DNA from: Pseudoalteromonas marina
Lineage (GTDB): Bacteria > Pseudomonadota > Gammaproteobacteria > Enterobacterales > Alteromonadaceae
NCBI RefSeq assembly: GCF_000238335.3
Contig: NZ_AHCB03000012.1
Location: forward strand, 558,001-622,000
Reading direction: 5' to 3'
DNA: 64,000 bases
Below, piece after piece: positions 39,195 through 46,886 of this stretch (its first letter is position 1; every line of letters begins with the position of its first letter). The translations under genes and the position numbers were made by a program. The notes beneath the pieces were generated by a model, which made no database searches, was not told where the DNA came from, and saw only the letters and a program-made list of their open reading frames with translations.

Positions 39195-39266
39195 ATCTAA
39201 CGCCCGCAGCACGGGCTTGTTTGGAGCGCAGCGAAAAACTTGTCCCAGTGCCTGCGTTTGTTAGGC
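39195..39266 (-). repeat. attC site (72 bp)
   Basis: On the minus strand it starts GCCTAAC (39260-39266) and ends GTTAGAT (39195-39201). The arms pair as an imperfect palindrome (CGCAGGCACTGGGACAAG against CGCAGCACGGGCTTG with extra-helical bases) around a central CGCTGCGCTCC segment. Confidence 0.88.
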
Positions 39267-39269
39267 GAA

Positions 39270-40208
39270 TTACCAAACATACGCTATTTTACCAATGATA
39301 TTGCTCTCAGGCACAAATCCCCAGTAACGACTATCTAGACTATTATCTCTATTGTCACCTAATACGAAATAGTGCTTATCTGGCACTAACCATTCATCTG
39401 TTTGAGTACCAACTTGATAAAAGTAACGTTCGGATAAATCTTTCTGATTACTGTTCAATTTAATAACGTATGAATCATTATCTAGCGACTCTTTATAATA
39501 CTCATGCTCCGAACCAGCTCCCGAGTCAGTGAATTTGTATTCTTTCGCTACCTCTGTAAATCCAGGACAATTTGCCGATTCATCCATGCAAGAAGGTTTA
39601 ATAAAGATACTTTTGTCACGGTATATAACAGTATCCCCAGGCAGTCCTATAACCCTTTTGACAAAATCAATTTGAGGATTCTGTGGATATTGGAACACAA
39701 CCACATCACCTCTTTTAAGTGTTTTAGATGGTGCTTTTTTGACTATTTGTAACCCAAAATATCTATAGTTTCCAAATCCACTTTTACTCACTATAACTTG
39801 ATCACCAGGATTTAAAGTGGGACTCATTGACCTTGCCGGGATAGAAAATGGCTCATAAATAAAAGCTCTGACTAAAGATAAGAACGCAAAAAACATGACA
39901 AAACATACTAACGTAGCCAACCAACCAGCGTACCACTTCTTGCGTTGACCTTTGTCGTACCCCCGACAAATAAGATAAGCATGAATAGGACAAATGATTA
40001 AAAACAACCAAGTAAAATAAATATTATGATGCCACGACTCGGTATCATCAATAGCCTGCAGCTTGGTATCGATTAATGTAACAAATATAATCAAAATTAA
40101 GTAAAACCAAAACAACTTGGCTTTGTTAACATACAAAAATGTGAAAGGCTGTATTACCAAACCGTAAAAAATACTTAGCCAAGCTTTGGGCTTCCATGAA
40201 TCTTCCAA
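39270..40208 (-). CDS. lepB: Cassette gene: signal peptidase I
   Basis: A 312-residue type I signal peptidase, which removes signal peptides from exported proteins. Three hydrophobic segments lie in the first 125 residues; the periplasmic catalytic domain follows with the Ser motif PARSMSPTL, the Lys motif DFVKRVIGLPGD and the GDNRDNSLDSRYWG motif. All look intact. The start is a TTG with a strong ribosome site (AGGAG, 5 bases away), beginning just after an attC. Carrying an apparently active LepB in an integron cassette is unusual; the housekeeping copy must be elsewhere. Confidence 0.9.
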   Translation of the reverse strand: MEDSWKPKAWLSIFYGLVIQPFTFLYVNKAKLFWFYLILIIFVTLIDTKLQAIDDTESWHHNIYFTWLFLIICPIHAYLICRGYDKGQRKKWYAGWLATLVCFVMFFAFLSLVRAFIYEPFSIPARSMSPTLNPGDQVIVSKSGFGNYRYFGLQIVKKAPSKTLKRGDVVVFQYPQNPQIDFVKRVIGLPGDTVIYRDKSIFIKPSCMDESANCPGFTEVAKEYKFTDSGAGSEHEYYKESLDNDSYVIKLNSNQKDLSERYFYQVGTQTDEWLVPDKHYFVLGDNRDNSLDSRYWGFVPESNIIGKIAYVW

Positions 40209-40222
40209 TTTATCTCCTATTC

Positions 40223-40294
40223 GCCTAACGCCTTGCTCACCGGAAAATTAGGAGCTCAGCGAGTAATTTTTCCGAGTGCAGCAACTTGTTAGGC
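40223..40294 (-). repeat. attC site (72 bp)
   Basis: On the minus strand it starts GCCTAAC (40288-40294), containing the stop of the OLD gene, and ends GTTAGGC (40223-40229). The arms TTGCTGCACTCGGAAAAATTA and its near-complement pair with a few unpaired bases. Confidence 0.9.
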
Positions 40295-42058
40295 CTCTGC
40301 GTCATAAACTTCTCTGATCTTTTGAGCCATTTGTGGCGTGACCGAAAAACCTTCTGCTGTGATGTGACTTAATGCGACATAAGGTTTGCTGCTACCGCCA
40401 TTTGGTAATCCTAGCTCTTCCTCTATATCGTTTTCTAATACCACTGAAGAACCTATGTTGTTATCGATCTCATCAACAATTTTTTGTGTTGATCGATCTG
40501 CTGACGCAATTGCATCTACCCCTTTGTGAGCTTGATGATCTCTGTCATAAACAGCCACATATGGGATAGAAAACTTATTCATGAGCTTAACATAAAGAGG
40601 GATATTATCTTTTGAGCCGCAATCGATTAACGTATACTCGTACCTGAAAACATCAAGCTCTTTCGCCAACAGAGGAAATACAGTTTTTTCTGTAGCGCCC
40701 TCTAGCAAAACAACTTTACTTGCAAAAAATAATTCCCCACGATCAGGGTTGATCCAGTAGGAAAGGTTGAAATCTTTCTTTGAATCCCCTTCAAATAAGT
40801 CTTCGGTGCACTGTTTAACCTTAGTTCCGTTTAACTCATCAACCTTTGTTGCTATGTAAATAGACTTATAACGCTCAACATCAATTAAACCGCTTGAGTG
40901 AGTACAAAGAATAACTTGACTCCCTGACTCAGACAAAGCCACGAATGAGTCGAATAACGACCTTTGTGCTTGGGGATGCAAATAAAGCTCAGGCTCTTCG
41001 AATATGAAGTATCTTGAATTTGATGCTTTCCTGTTTCCTTGCTCTTCCGCTGACTCTGCCTCAGCAAGAGCCTTCTTAGCAACTACTTGTATTAGAGCAA
41101 CTGTTAGAGCTCGCTGTAAACCGTGCCCTTTTCGTTTTATGTCAGTTCTAACACCGTCATCAACCCAAACCTGTGTATTTGCTTTAAATACATTTTTAAT
41201 ATCAGGGGCGTTTACTTCAATATCTACTTTTGCACCCCATGCAACAAGCTCATCAGTTAACTCTTGTTCAAAGTCAGTTAATTGCTGAGGTCTATCATTA
41301 TTGTCATTGCCTTCCTGGTCTTTTTTGTTCAGGGTGGAAAATAGTTTCCCGAGTTTTTCCTTTGTTTCCTTCCAGTCGTTATTGTGTTCAGACATTAAAG
41401 CTACAACATCAGCATACATTTTTCCGAAAACACTAGAATCTTTAGAAGAAAAATCATCCGAGGCTTCTTTTACTGCTGGTATAAAGTAAACCTCACCAAA
41501 TATTCCTTTTGCGACACTTTTCAAGCCAAGAAAGTTTGTCGACTCAAGCTCAAAAGCGAATTGAATATCCTCCCTGTTATTCTGGATATATTCGTTTTGG
41601 GCATCGATGATGTTTTGTTTGGTAATTCGACCAGAATCGGGGATATGAGGATGGAATGGCAGACTAGAAGCAAGCTCTCTTTTAGTATAAGCAGAAGCAT
41701 TTGCTTCTTGAAGCCAGTCATCCGATGGGTTTTCTATGTACCCTCGGTATTCAAAACTACCGCCTAGAAAGGCAGTTTTTCTTACAACTATTTTTTCTTC
41801 AGAGGTTAAATACTTCTTGAATGTAGTTTTGTCTGATTCATCAAGATCACCAAACTCAATTTCCACAAATAGTTCAATAGACCCATGATAAAAATCCAGA
41901 TCTTGTTGCTTTATCTCACCAAAGAAGAACAAGACAGAAGATAAGAGATTCGATTTCCCGTGGTTATTCTGGCCAATGATAACCATCAGATCTTGTGCTT
42001 CTAGCTTTTCTTCTTTTACTGAACGCCAGTTTTTGACCCATATACTTTCAATTTTCAC
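40289..42058 (-). CDS. Cassette gene: OLD-family ATPase-TOPRIM nuclease
   Basis: A 589-residue protein with an N-terminal ABC-type ATPase and C-terminal TOPRIM domain, as in class-1 OLD (overcoming lysogenization defect) nucleases. Walker A is GQNNHGKSNLL (about residues 29-39). Walker B is FIFEEPELYLHP, followed by an H-loop-like LCTHSSG. TOPRIM motifs are VVLLEGATEKTVF and VYDRDHQ. The start is GTG with ribosome site AAGGA. It follows a DUF3800 gene by 34 bases. OLD nucleases often act in phage defence (Gabija, PARIS-like and retron-linked systems), so a defence role for the pair is inferred. Confidence 0.88.
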   Translation of the reverse strand: MKIESIWVKNWRSVKEEKLEAQDLMVIIGQNNHGKSNLLSSVLFFFGEIKQQDLDFYHGSIELFVEIEFGDLDESDKTTFKKYLTSEEKIVVRKTAFLGGSFEYRGYIENPSDDWLQEANASAYTKRELASSLPFHPHIPDSGRITKQNIIDAQNEYIQNNREDIQFAFELESTNFLGLKSVAKGIFGEVYFIPAVKEASDDFSSKDSSVFGKMYADVVALMSEHNNDWKETKEKLGKLFSTLNKKDQEGNDNNDRPQQLTDFEQELTDELVAWGAKVDIEVNAPDIKNVFKANTQVWVDDGVRTDIKRKGHGLQRALTVALIQVVAKKALAEAESAEEQGNRKASNSRYFIFEEPELYLHPQAQRSLFDSFVALSESGSQVILCTHSSGLIDVERYKSIYIATKVDELNGTKVKQCTEDLFEGDSKKDFNLSYWINPDRGELFFASKVVLLEGATEKTVFPLLAKELDVFRYEYTLIDCGSKDNIPLYVKLMNKFSIPYVAVYDRDHQAHKGVDAIASADRSTQKIVDEIDNNIGSSVVLENDIEEELGLPNGGSSKPYVALSHITAEGFSVTPQMAQKIREVYDAEA

Positions 42059-42070
42059 TATTTATTCCTT

Positions 42071-42077
42071 GTTAGGC
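42071..42077 (-). repeat. Possible half attC core between DUF3800 and OLD genes
   Basis: On the minus strand it reads GCCTAACAAG, the same ten bases that open the attC at 40223-40294, but no second half follows. It may be a cassette-fusion scar or chance overlap with the ribosome site of the OLD gene. Confidence 0.35.
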
Positions 42078-42092
42078 TGGAAACTGCCAAGA

Positions 42093-43258
42093 CTAGACAA
42101 GCGCCTTAACTTTTTTTCGATGCTGAACGACTGATTCCTTTGCCACTATTCGCTGCTCATCTGTTAGATCATTGAGCTTAGGTAGATTTTTCTCGAAGTT
42201 TTTGAATCGCTCGGCCATCCCTCTCATTGAGATGCCATCGATCAAGCTCCGATGTTGAAATAACTGCCAGAGTTCCATTAATTCTGATGGTAGATTAACA
42301 CCAGAAATAAGTTTATTTGCAATCCACAAATAAACGTCAACAATTTGAAGCCCTATAGAGTCAGCACTTTTCGAAATCGTCAACTCCTTATCTGTTAAAC
42401 CTTTATGTGAAACTTCTTCAGGCGAAAAATCCGTATAGAGTGGATTATTGAAATACATGGCCTTATCTTTCTCAGAAGAGTTTTTAATGCCTTCGGCTAT
42501 TCTTGAAAGATTATAGTGCGTTCCAATTTGAGCCTTATTGAATTGATTTTGCCTATCCACGATTATAGATGACACTGACTTCCTGCGTTTCTTCCTTGTT
42601 CGTCGTGCAATTGCAGCTACGACAAACTGAAAACCAACAGCATTCGGAGATATTATTTTTTGATCTGGGTGACCGAAATCAAGTGATAGTGGCTTTCTAA
42701 TACCGAAATCCAAAGCATCGATGATAAGCTCTTTGGATCTCGCGTCTAGGGGAGCGTTCTCTGCTCGACTTTTAACTTCCGAAAGCAGACTAACGATAGC
42801 ATCCTCACAATTCTCAATCCGTTTTACTGTTGATAACCTCCAAGACTCTCGAAGCAGATCTTCGTCAAATAGAACAGATAATTTGTGTATTAAAACGTAT
42901 CTCAAGGGAGTCCAATATGTATCCCATTTGACAGCATCGTTTAACCCAGCATCAAAAACGGCATCGAAGAATATAACTAAGGCATAATCGAGTTTTCTAT
43001 AAAATAGTAGTCAAAATCGAACTTCATTTTTTTCTGGATTTTAATCAATAACGGAGCAATTTTTACCAAACCACCTATACCCAATATATTTGCATGAATT
43101 AGGTCATCATCGATTATATCTCGAATAGCATTGTGTTCGACGACACAAAGAGCATCTACGTTAGTAACGCTAGAAATTAGACCGTAGCTAAGCCTTGGTT
43201 GATTTTCATCAAATAAATTATTCCCAGTATTACCCGATTCATCAATGTGGAAAAACAT
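42093..43258 (-). pseudogene. Cassette gene: DUF3800 protein, frameshifted
   Basis: The N-terminal part (from ATG 43258, FFHIDESGNTG motif) is a clear DUF3800 start. The frame stops at 42977, while a second frame continues the family pattern (LDYALVIFFDAVFDAG, later SADSIGLQIVDVYLWIANK) to 42093. Adding one A to the run at 42993-42996 restores a single 388-residue protein. DUF3800 proteins have a predicted nuclease-like fold and often sit beside ATPases or in defence islands. The lesion could be a real mutation or a sequencing error. Confidence 0.82.
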
Positions 43259-43299
43259 ACACTACCTATTCTGCCTAGACATAATGACTCCCACACGGT

Positions 43300-43384
43300 G
43301 TTAGCCTCCGCTTTTCGTGGGTTAGCTTAATTCAAAGCCAGAGCCATAATTAGTTTGTCAATTAACTAAACAGCAGAGGCTAAC
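43300..43384 (+). promoter_or_regulatory. Inverted repeat that can mask the transposase ribosome site
   Basis: GTTAGCCTC at 43300-43308 is perfectly complementary to GAGGCTAAC at 43376-43384, which contains the ribosome site just before the ATG at 43385. Transcripts from outside the element could fold and block translation. Confidence 0.45.
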
Positions 43385-44539
43385 ATGAATAAACATAGCA
43401 TACTTTTTATCGGTCTTGATACACATAAAGAATTCAATGAAGTTGCCTATATTGAAGAACATAGAGGCGCGCAACCTGTTCATCTTGGCCGAATTCCCTC
43501 TTCCAAAGTGGCCGTTCAAAAGCTTGTTCGTCAGTTCGAATCGAAATACCCTGGCGCAACACTTCATTTTGTTTATGAAGCAGGCCCTTGTGGTTATTGG
43601 ATTTACCGATTAATTACCAGCCTCGGCCATTGCTGTTATGTGGTTGCACCTTCTCTTATTCCTAAAAAATCTGGTGAGAAAATTAAAACCGATAAACGTG
43701 ATGCCCTTAAGCTTTCTAAATTACTTAAGTCTGAAGATTTAACACCTATCTATGTTCCTGAGCCTGAAGATGAAGCTGTACGTGATTTATCTCGTGCACG
43801 CGAAGTAGCCATGAAGGATTTAAAAGATGCCAAATATCAATTAAAGGCGCTGCTGCTTCGCAATAATATTAATTACAAAGGCACTGCGAATTGGTCACAA
43901 AAACATTTACGTTGGCTCACTGAGCTTGTGTTGCCACACCCCGCTCAGCACATCGTCTTACAAGAATTTTTACACACAATTACCGAACGAATAAGCCGAC
44001 TTGAGCGGCTAGATAATGAACTAACACACCACTTTCACCAGTGGCGTTATTATCCTGTAGTAAAAGCAATACAAGCTATGCGTGGTGTCCGTTTGTTGGT
44101 CGCCACTGGCGTTGTTGCTGAGCTTGGCGATTTATCGCGTTTCGACCACCCCCGTAAATTAATGAGTTATCTCGGTCTTGTACCCAGTGAACATTCGAGT
44201 GGTGGCAAACGCCATATTGGCGCCATCACAAAATGCGGGAACGGCCGAGCAAGACGCCTTCTTGTGGAAGGTGCACACACTTATCGGTATGCGGCAAATA
44301 TATCAACAGATATGCAAAAACGACAAGAAGGCTTACCAAAAGACATTATTGATATTGCGTGGAAAGCACAGCTTAGGCTCTGCAAACGCTATAAAAAAAT
44401 GATAGCCAAAGGGAAACACTACAATCTGGTTGTTACCGCCATTGCCCGAGAAATGATTGCGTACATATGGGCAATTGCAAAAGAAGTGGTGCTTACGCCA
44501 GTGAATACAAAACTTAGATTGGCAAGAGTACCCGCATGA
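43385..44539 (+). CDS. IS110-family transposase
   Basis: 384 residues with the DEDD RuvC-like N-terminal domain (IGLDTHKEF, VYEAGPCGYWIYR, KTDKRDALKLSKLL) and the C-terminal Tnp2 domain with the serine-bearing SYLGLVPSEHSSGGKRHIG motif, then KCGNGRARRLLVEGA. The gene looks full length and active. It is oriented opposite to the cassette genes. IS110-family recombinases use a bridge RNA to choose target and donor sites. Confidence 0.95.
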   Translation: MNKHSILFIGLDTHKEFNEVAYIEEHRGAQPVHLGRIPSSKVAVQKLVRQFESKYPGATLHFVYEAGPCGYWIYRLITSLGHCCYVVAPSLIPKKSGEKIKTDKRDALKLSKLLKSEDLTPIYVPEPEDEAVRDLSRAREVAMKDLKDAKYQLKALLLRNNINYKGTANWSQKHLRWLTELVLPHPAQHIVLQEFLHTITERISRLERLDNELTHHFHQWRYYPVVKAIQAMRGVRLLVATGVVAELGDLSRFDHPRKLMSYLGLVPSEHSSGGKRHIGAITKCGNGRARRLLVEGAHTYRYAANISTDMQKRQEGLPKDIIDIAWKAQLRLCKRYKKMIAKGKHYNLVVTAIAREMIAYIWAIAKEVVLTPVNTKLRLARVPA

Positions 44540-44834
44540 TAAACGAATTAGAGTTAGTGCATGGGATCAAGCATCGGGTGTGGCACAACCACCGACGGCG
44601 TTAGGATGGCAATGCAGCTAACGCTGCATTGAACCACGAACATAGACTGAAGACAGGTGCCACGACGAAATAAGTAAGGTCTGCTCTGTTACTAGAAATA
44701 GTAATAACCAACGAATATCAGCAAGATAACCGACGACATTACTTGCTTCATCCTATGTATTAACTCGCTCTAATTCGAGCTAAAGTAATTATGGCTTAAA
44801 AAGTTAGGCAGGGATCAGTGCGTTTAACTTGACA
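44540..44834 (+). ncRNA. Predicted bridge RNA region of the IS1111-type element
   Basis: The non-coding stretch between transposase stop and right inverted repeat matches where IS1111-subgroup bridge RNAs are encoded. It holds a perfect 8-bp hairpin (44611-44618 and 44623-44630) whose loop region reads TAAC. Two attC-core-like segments occur within 35 bases: GGCGTTAGG (44597-44605) and AGCTAACGC around 44616-44624. They could be target-binding strands. Exact RNA ends are unknown. Confidence 0.5.
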
Positions 44835-44845
44835 GTGGGAGTCAT

Positions 44846-44946
44846 ACCAACGCCCGCATAAGGGGCTGATAATTGTTGGCTAAAATGTGTAGCGAAGCGA
44901 AACTGAGCCAACTGTTAGCAGTCCCGTCTTAATGCGCTTGTTAGGT
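44846..44946 (-). repeat. attC site split by the IS at its last core
   Basis: On the minus strand it starts ACCTAAC (44940-44946), overlapping the stop of the next gene, and has long complementary arms (AAGCGCATTAAGACGGG against CCCCTTATGCGGGCG) around a central TTCGCTTCGCT. It ends at GCGTTGG, where the IS begins. Confidence 0.85.
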
Positions 44947-45261
44947 ATACACTGCTTCGTAAATAACAATACTGTTAATAATTAACAAAACAAAATACGC
45001 TAACTGCTCAATATAGAACAATGTTGGTTTGCTTAATTTAGCTGCCTTTAAAATATATGATTCTTTAAAAACAAAACCAAAAGTAAACATCGAAACCCAT
45101 GCAATAAAGATTACAGATACTATTACTTGTTTAACTAAGGGTTGCACCAGGTTTTCATTGAGCGCTAAACCACAAATAAGAAATATGATTCCTAAAAAAG
45201 TATACTCGAATATGCTCTTAAATTTTGTCTTCGATATTGGCATCAGACTCCAAACTTCCAT
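44941..45261 (-). CDS. Cassette gene: hypothetical membrane protein
   Basis: 106 residues (100 if the second ATG at 45243 is used; GGAG lies 4 bases before it) with three hydrophobic segments, no signal-peptidase site and no recognised family. It starts 5 bases after the GTTAGGT core of the upstream attC and ends inside the ACCTAAC core of the next one, so it fills its cassette completely. The function is unknown. Confidence 0.6.
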   Translation of the reverse strand: MEVWSLMPISKTKFKSIFEYTFLGIIFLICGLALNENLVQPLVKQVIVSVIFIAWVSMFTFGFVFKESYILKAAKLSKPTLFYIEQLAYFVLLIINSIVIYEAVYT

Positions 45262-45265
45262 GTAT

Positions 45266-45366
45266 ACCTAACGCTCCGTTAAGGGGCGGATAATGCGTGG
45301 CTATAATCGTGAGGGACGAACGTCAGCCATGCGTTAGACGTCCACACCTTCAACGGCTTGTTAGGC
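45266..45366 (-). repeat. attC site (101 bp)
   Basis: On the minus strand it starts GCCTAAC (45360-45366), containing the stop of the upstream gene, and ends GTTAGGT (45266-45272). The arms AAGCCGTTGAAG... and CCCCTTAACGGAGCG pair imperfectly, with an inner GCATGGCTGACG / CTATAGCCACGC pair. Confidence 0.88.
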
Positions 45367-45858
45367 CTTATTTATACAAGGGTATCCGAGCAAGCCATAT
45401 GAAACTTTACAGGCTTTAATAATTTCTTCTCGCCTTTTTTCTTTAGACCAACCATTGATATGTTCACAATACCATTCGTCTTCATAGATCGTATATTCAG
45501 CAAATGATTCAGGATAATCTAGAAATACATTGGCATCATATATATTTGAAGCTCCTATTTCTGGAGAAATAATACCCTGAATAACTTCATGGGCTAAGAT
45601 TTTTGCGTATCCTTCAACAGCTTCTTCAGGCTTAGGTAGTTTTAGGTCTAACTCCGATATAACGATATTAAAAAACTCATCAACTTCAAATTCATTTAAT
45701 GGTTTTAATAAAGACGCCAAAACACAAAGGTTTTCAGTTTCGACTCCCTGTTCTAGCAAACTCATAGCCCAATTAACTTTAAGTTCACTGCCACCGACTG
45801 TCATTGCAATCAAACCGAAAGCTTTAATTGTTTCTAATTTTTGAGCAGGAGTCAGCAT
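45361..45858 (-). CDS. First cassette gene: hypothetical protein, 165 aa
   Basis: An acidic soluble protein without signal peptide. I choose the ATG at 45858, with AAGGA 4 bases upstream; the longer frame starts inside the GTTAGGC core. A segment HEVIQGIISPEIGASNIYD followed by a Phe/Tyr/Trp-rich C-terminus resembles small uncharacterised immunity-like proteins, but I do not recognise a family. It is the cassette nearest the array's upstream edge and so the most likely to be expressed from a leading promoter. Confidence 0.6.
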   Translation of the reverse strand: MLTPAQKLETIKAFGLIAMTVGGSELKVNWAMSLLEQGVETENLCVLASLLKPLNEFEVDEFFNIVISELDLKLPKPEEAVEGYAKILAHEVIQGIISPEIGASNIYDANVFLDYPESFAEYTIYEDEWYCEHINGWSKEKRREEIIKACKVSYGLLGYPCINKA

Positions 45859-45870
45859 ACTATCCTTGAG

Positions 45871-45877
45871 GCCTAAC
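45871..45877 (-). other. Lone GTTAGGC core at the upstream edge of the array
   Basis: On the minus strand this GTTRRRY core lies 13 bases before the first cassette gene. The roughly 230 bases beyond it, up to the hemolysin III gene, show no attC palindrome and no integrase. It could be an old attI or the edge of a decayed attC. Confidence 0.55.
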
Positions 45878-46105
45878 ATGTTTATAGCGAGCTAATCGCG
45901 CGTATTTCTACCACAGCATCGCTTGTTTGTCTTAATTACTCATTTGTAACAAACTTCTTAAGCATTTGCTAATACTAACAAAATACAGTCGTTCTGGTTT
46001 TTAATGCAAGATAAAAACGAGCGATTGGGTCGTTTTCCTGACTATGCAAGCAATATACTTTGACGAAATTAAAAAGTAACTGTTAACTAAAGCTCTAAGT
46101 AGCCA

Positions 46106-46735
46106 TTAATAAACGTAGGTGCTGATCGAAATATAATGACAAATACAACCAGCTATTACGAATAAGTGCCAAATTGCGTGGCTGAATTGAGTTGTTTTAG
46201 CGCTGTAAAATAATGTGCCTGCGCTATAAAAAATTCCGCCAGCGAGTAGCCAATATAAAGCTTTTACATCAATGCTCGAATACAACGGATAGATAATTGC
46301 TAATGCAAACCACCCCATGAGTAGGTAGGTGGCTAGGGATATTTTTTTGTTACCATTTTTAACAAGTATTTTGTATGCAACACCTGCAATCGCAACGGTC
46401 CATATAAAGCTGAGTGTACCCCATGACCAGGCCCCCGATAGTGAGAGCAATAAAAAAGGAGTGTATGTGCCTGCAATAAGTAAATAAATGGCGCAGTGGT
46501 CACACTTTTTGTACAAGGCACGCAACTTAGGTTGCACGCTCGCGTGGTATAGTGTTGATGATAAAAATAGTATAAATAAGCTACTACCGTATATTGCGGT
46601 ACTTATATTGGCTTTAGTGCTGGTTGCTTGGTTAAATAAATCCCACATCACAAAAACAGCAAAAAAAATACCGAGTGAGTGGCTTATAACATTGAGCTGT
46701 TCTTCTTTACGAGAATAAGGGGCGTCGAGTGACAT
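46106..46735 (-). CDS. Hemolysin III/TrhA-family membrane protein
   Basis: About 209 residues with seven hydrophobic segments. The conserved His-containing motifs of the YqfA/HlyIII/PAQR-like family are visible: NVISHSLGIFFAVF, SSTLYHAS, DHCAIYLLIAGTYTPF and HAIWHLFVIAG. Family members are linked to membrane energetics and lipid homeostasis (TrhA); haemolysis is seldom the real role. I use the ATG at 46735, preceded by AGGAG 5 bases away, not the GTG at 46750. It marks the chromosomal flank of the cassette array. Confidence 0.88.
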   Translation of the reverse strand: MSLDAPYSRKEEQLNVISHSLGIFFAVFVMWDLFNQATSTKANISTAIYGSSLFILFLSSTLYHASVQPKLRALYKKCDHCAIYLLIAGTYTPFLLLSLSGAWSWGTLSFIWTVAIAGVAYKILVKNGNKKISLATYLLMGWFALAIIYPLYSSIDVKALYWLLAGGIFYSAGTLFYSAKTTQFSHAIWHLFVIAGCICHYISISTYVY

Positions 46736-46886
46736 TACTGCTCCTACCACTATTTAATTTGCGTTTAGTGTACAAGTGTACGCTGAAACTTTCAATCACT
46801 GTATAAGTTAAAGCTTTTTCTTGATTTTAAACAAAAATAATTCACTATGGGTTGGCCTATTTACAACAAAACTCAAGTTAATAACC

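Larger units (their letters stand above)
43284..44845 (+). mobile_element. IS110/IS1111-type insertion sequence inserted in an attC
   Basis: Bounded by 11-bp inverted repeats ATGACTCCCAC (43284-43294) and GTGGGAGTCAT (44835-44845). It contains one intact transposase gene and about 295 bases of 3' non-coding DNA, the IS1111-subgroup layout. Outside the repeats, the flanks rejoin to an attC core (minus strand: GGGCGTT on one side, TAGGC on the other). That places the insertion in a GTTAGGC core, as for the described IS1111-attC group. True ends may lie a few bases outside the repeats. Confidence 0.85.
37846..45877 (-). mobile_element. Integron gene-cassette array without an integrase (CALIN-like)
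   Basis: All cassette genes are on the minus strand, and attC-like sites lie between them at 45266-45366, 44846-44946, 40223-40294, 39195-39266 and, less clearly, 38287-38373. Each clear site starts (minus strand) with RYYYAAC and has an imperfect palindrome inside; the uninterrupted clear sites end with GTTRRRY. Stop codons of the cassette genes fall inside the first core. A lone GTTAGGC core at 45871-45877 marks the upstream edge. No tyrosine-recombinase integrase gene is visible in the window. The array sits between atl and a hemolysin III gene; the left edge, next to an IS3 remnant, is approximate. Confidence 0.88.

Noticed and set aside
37846..45877. CRISPR array or toxin-antitoxin island as explanation for the repeated palindromes
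   Set aside because: Repeats differ in length (72-101 bp), sit one per gene, and have integron core ends instead of identical repeats with spacers; no cas genes.
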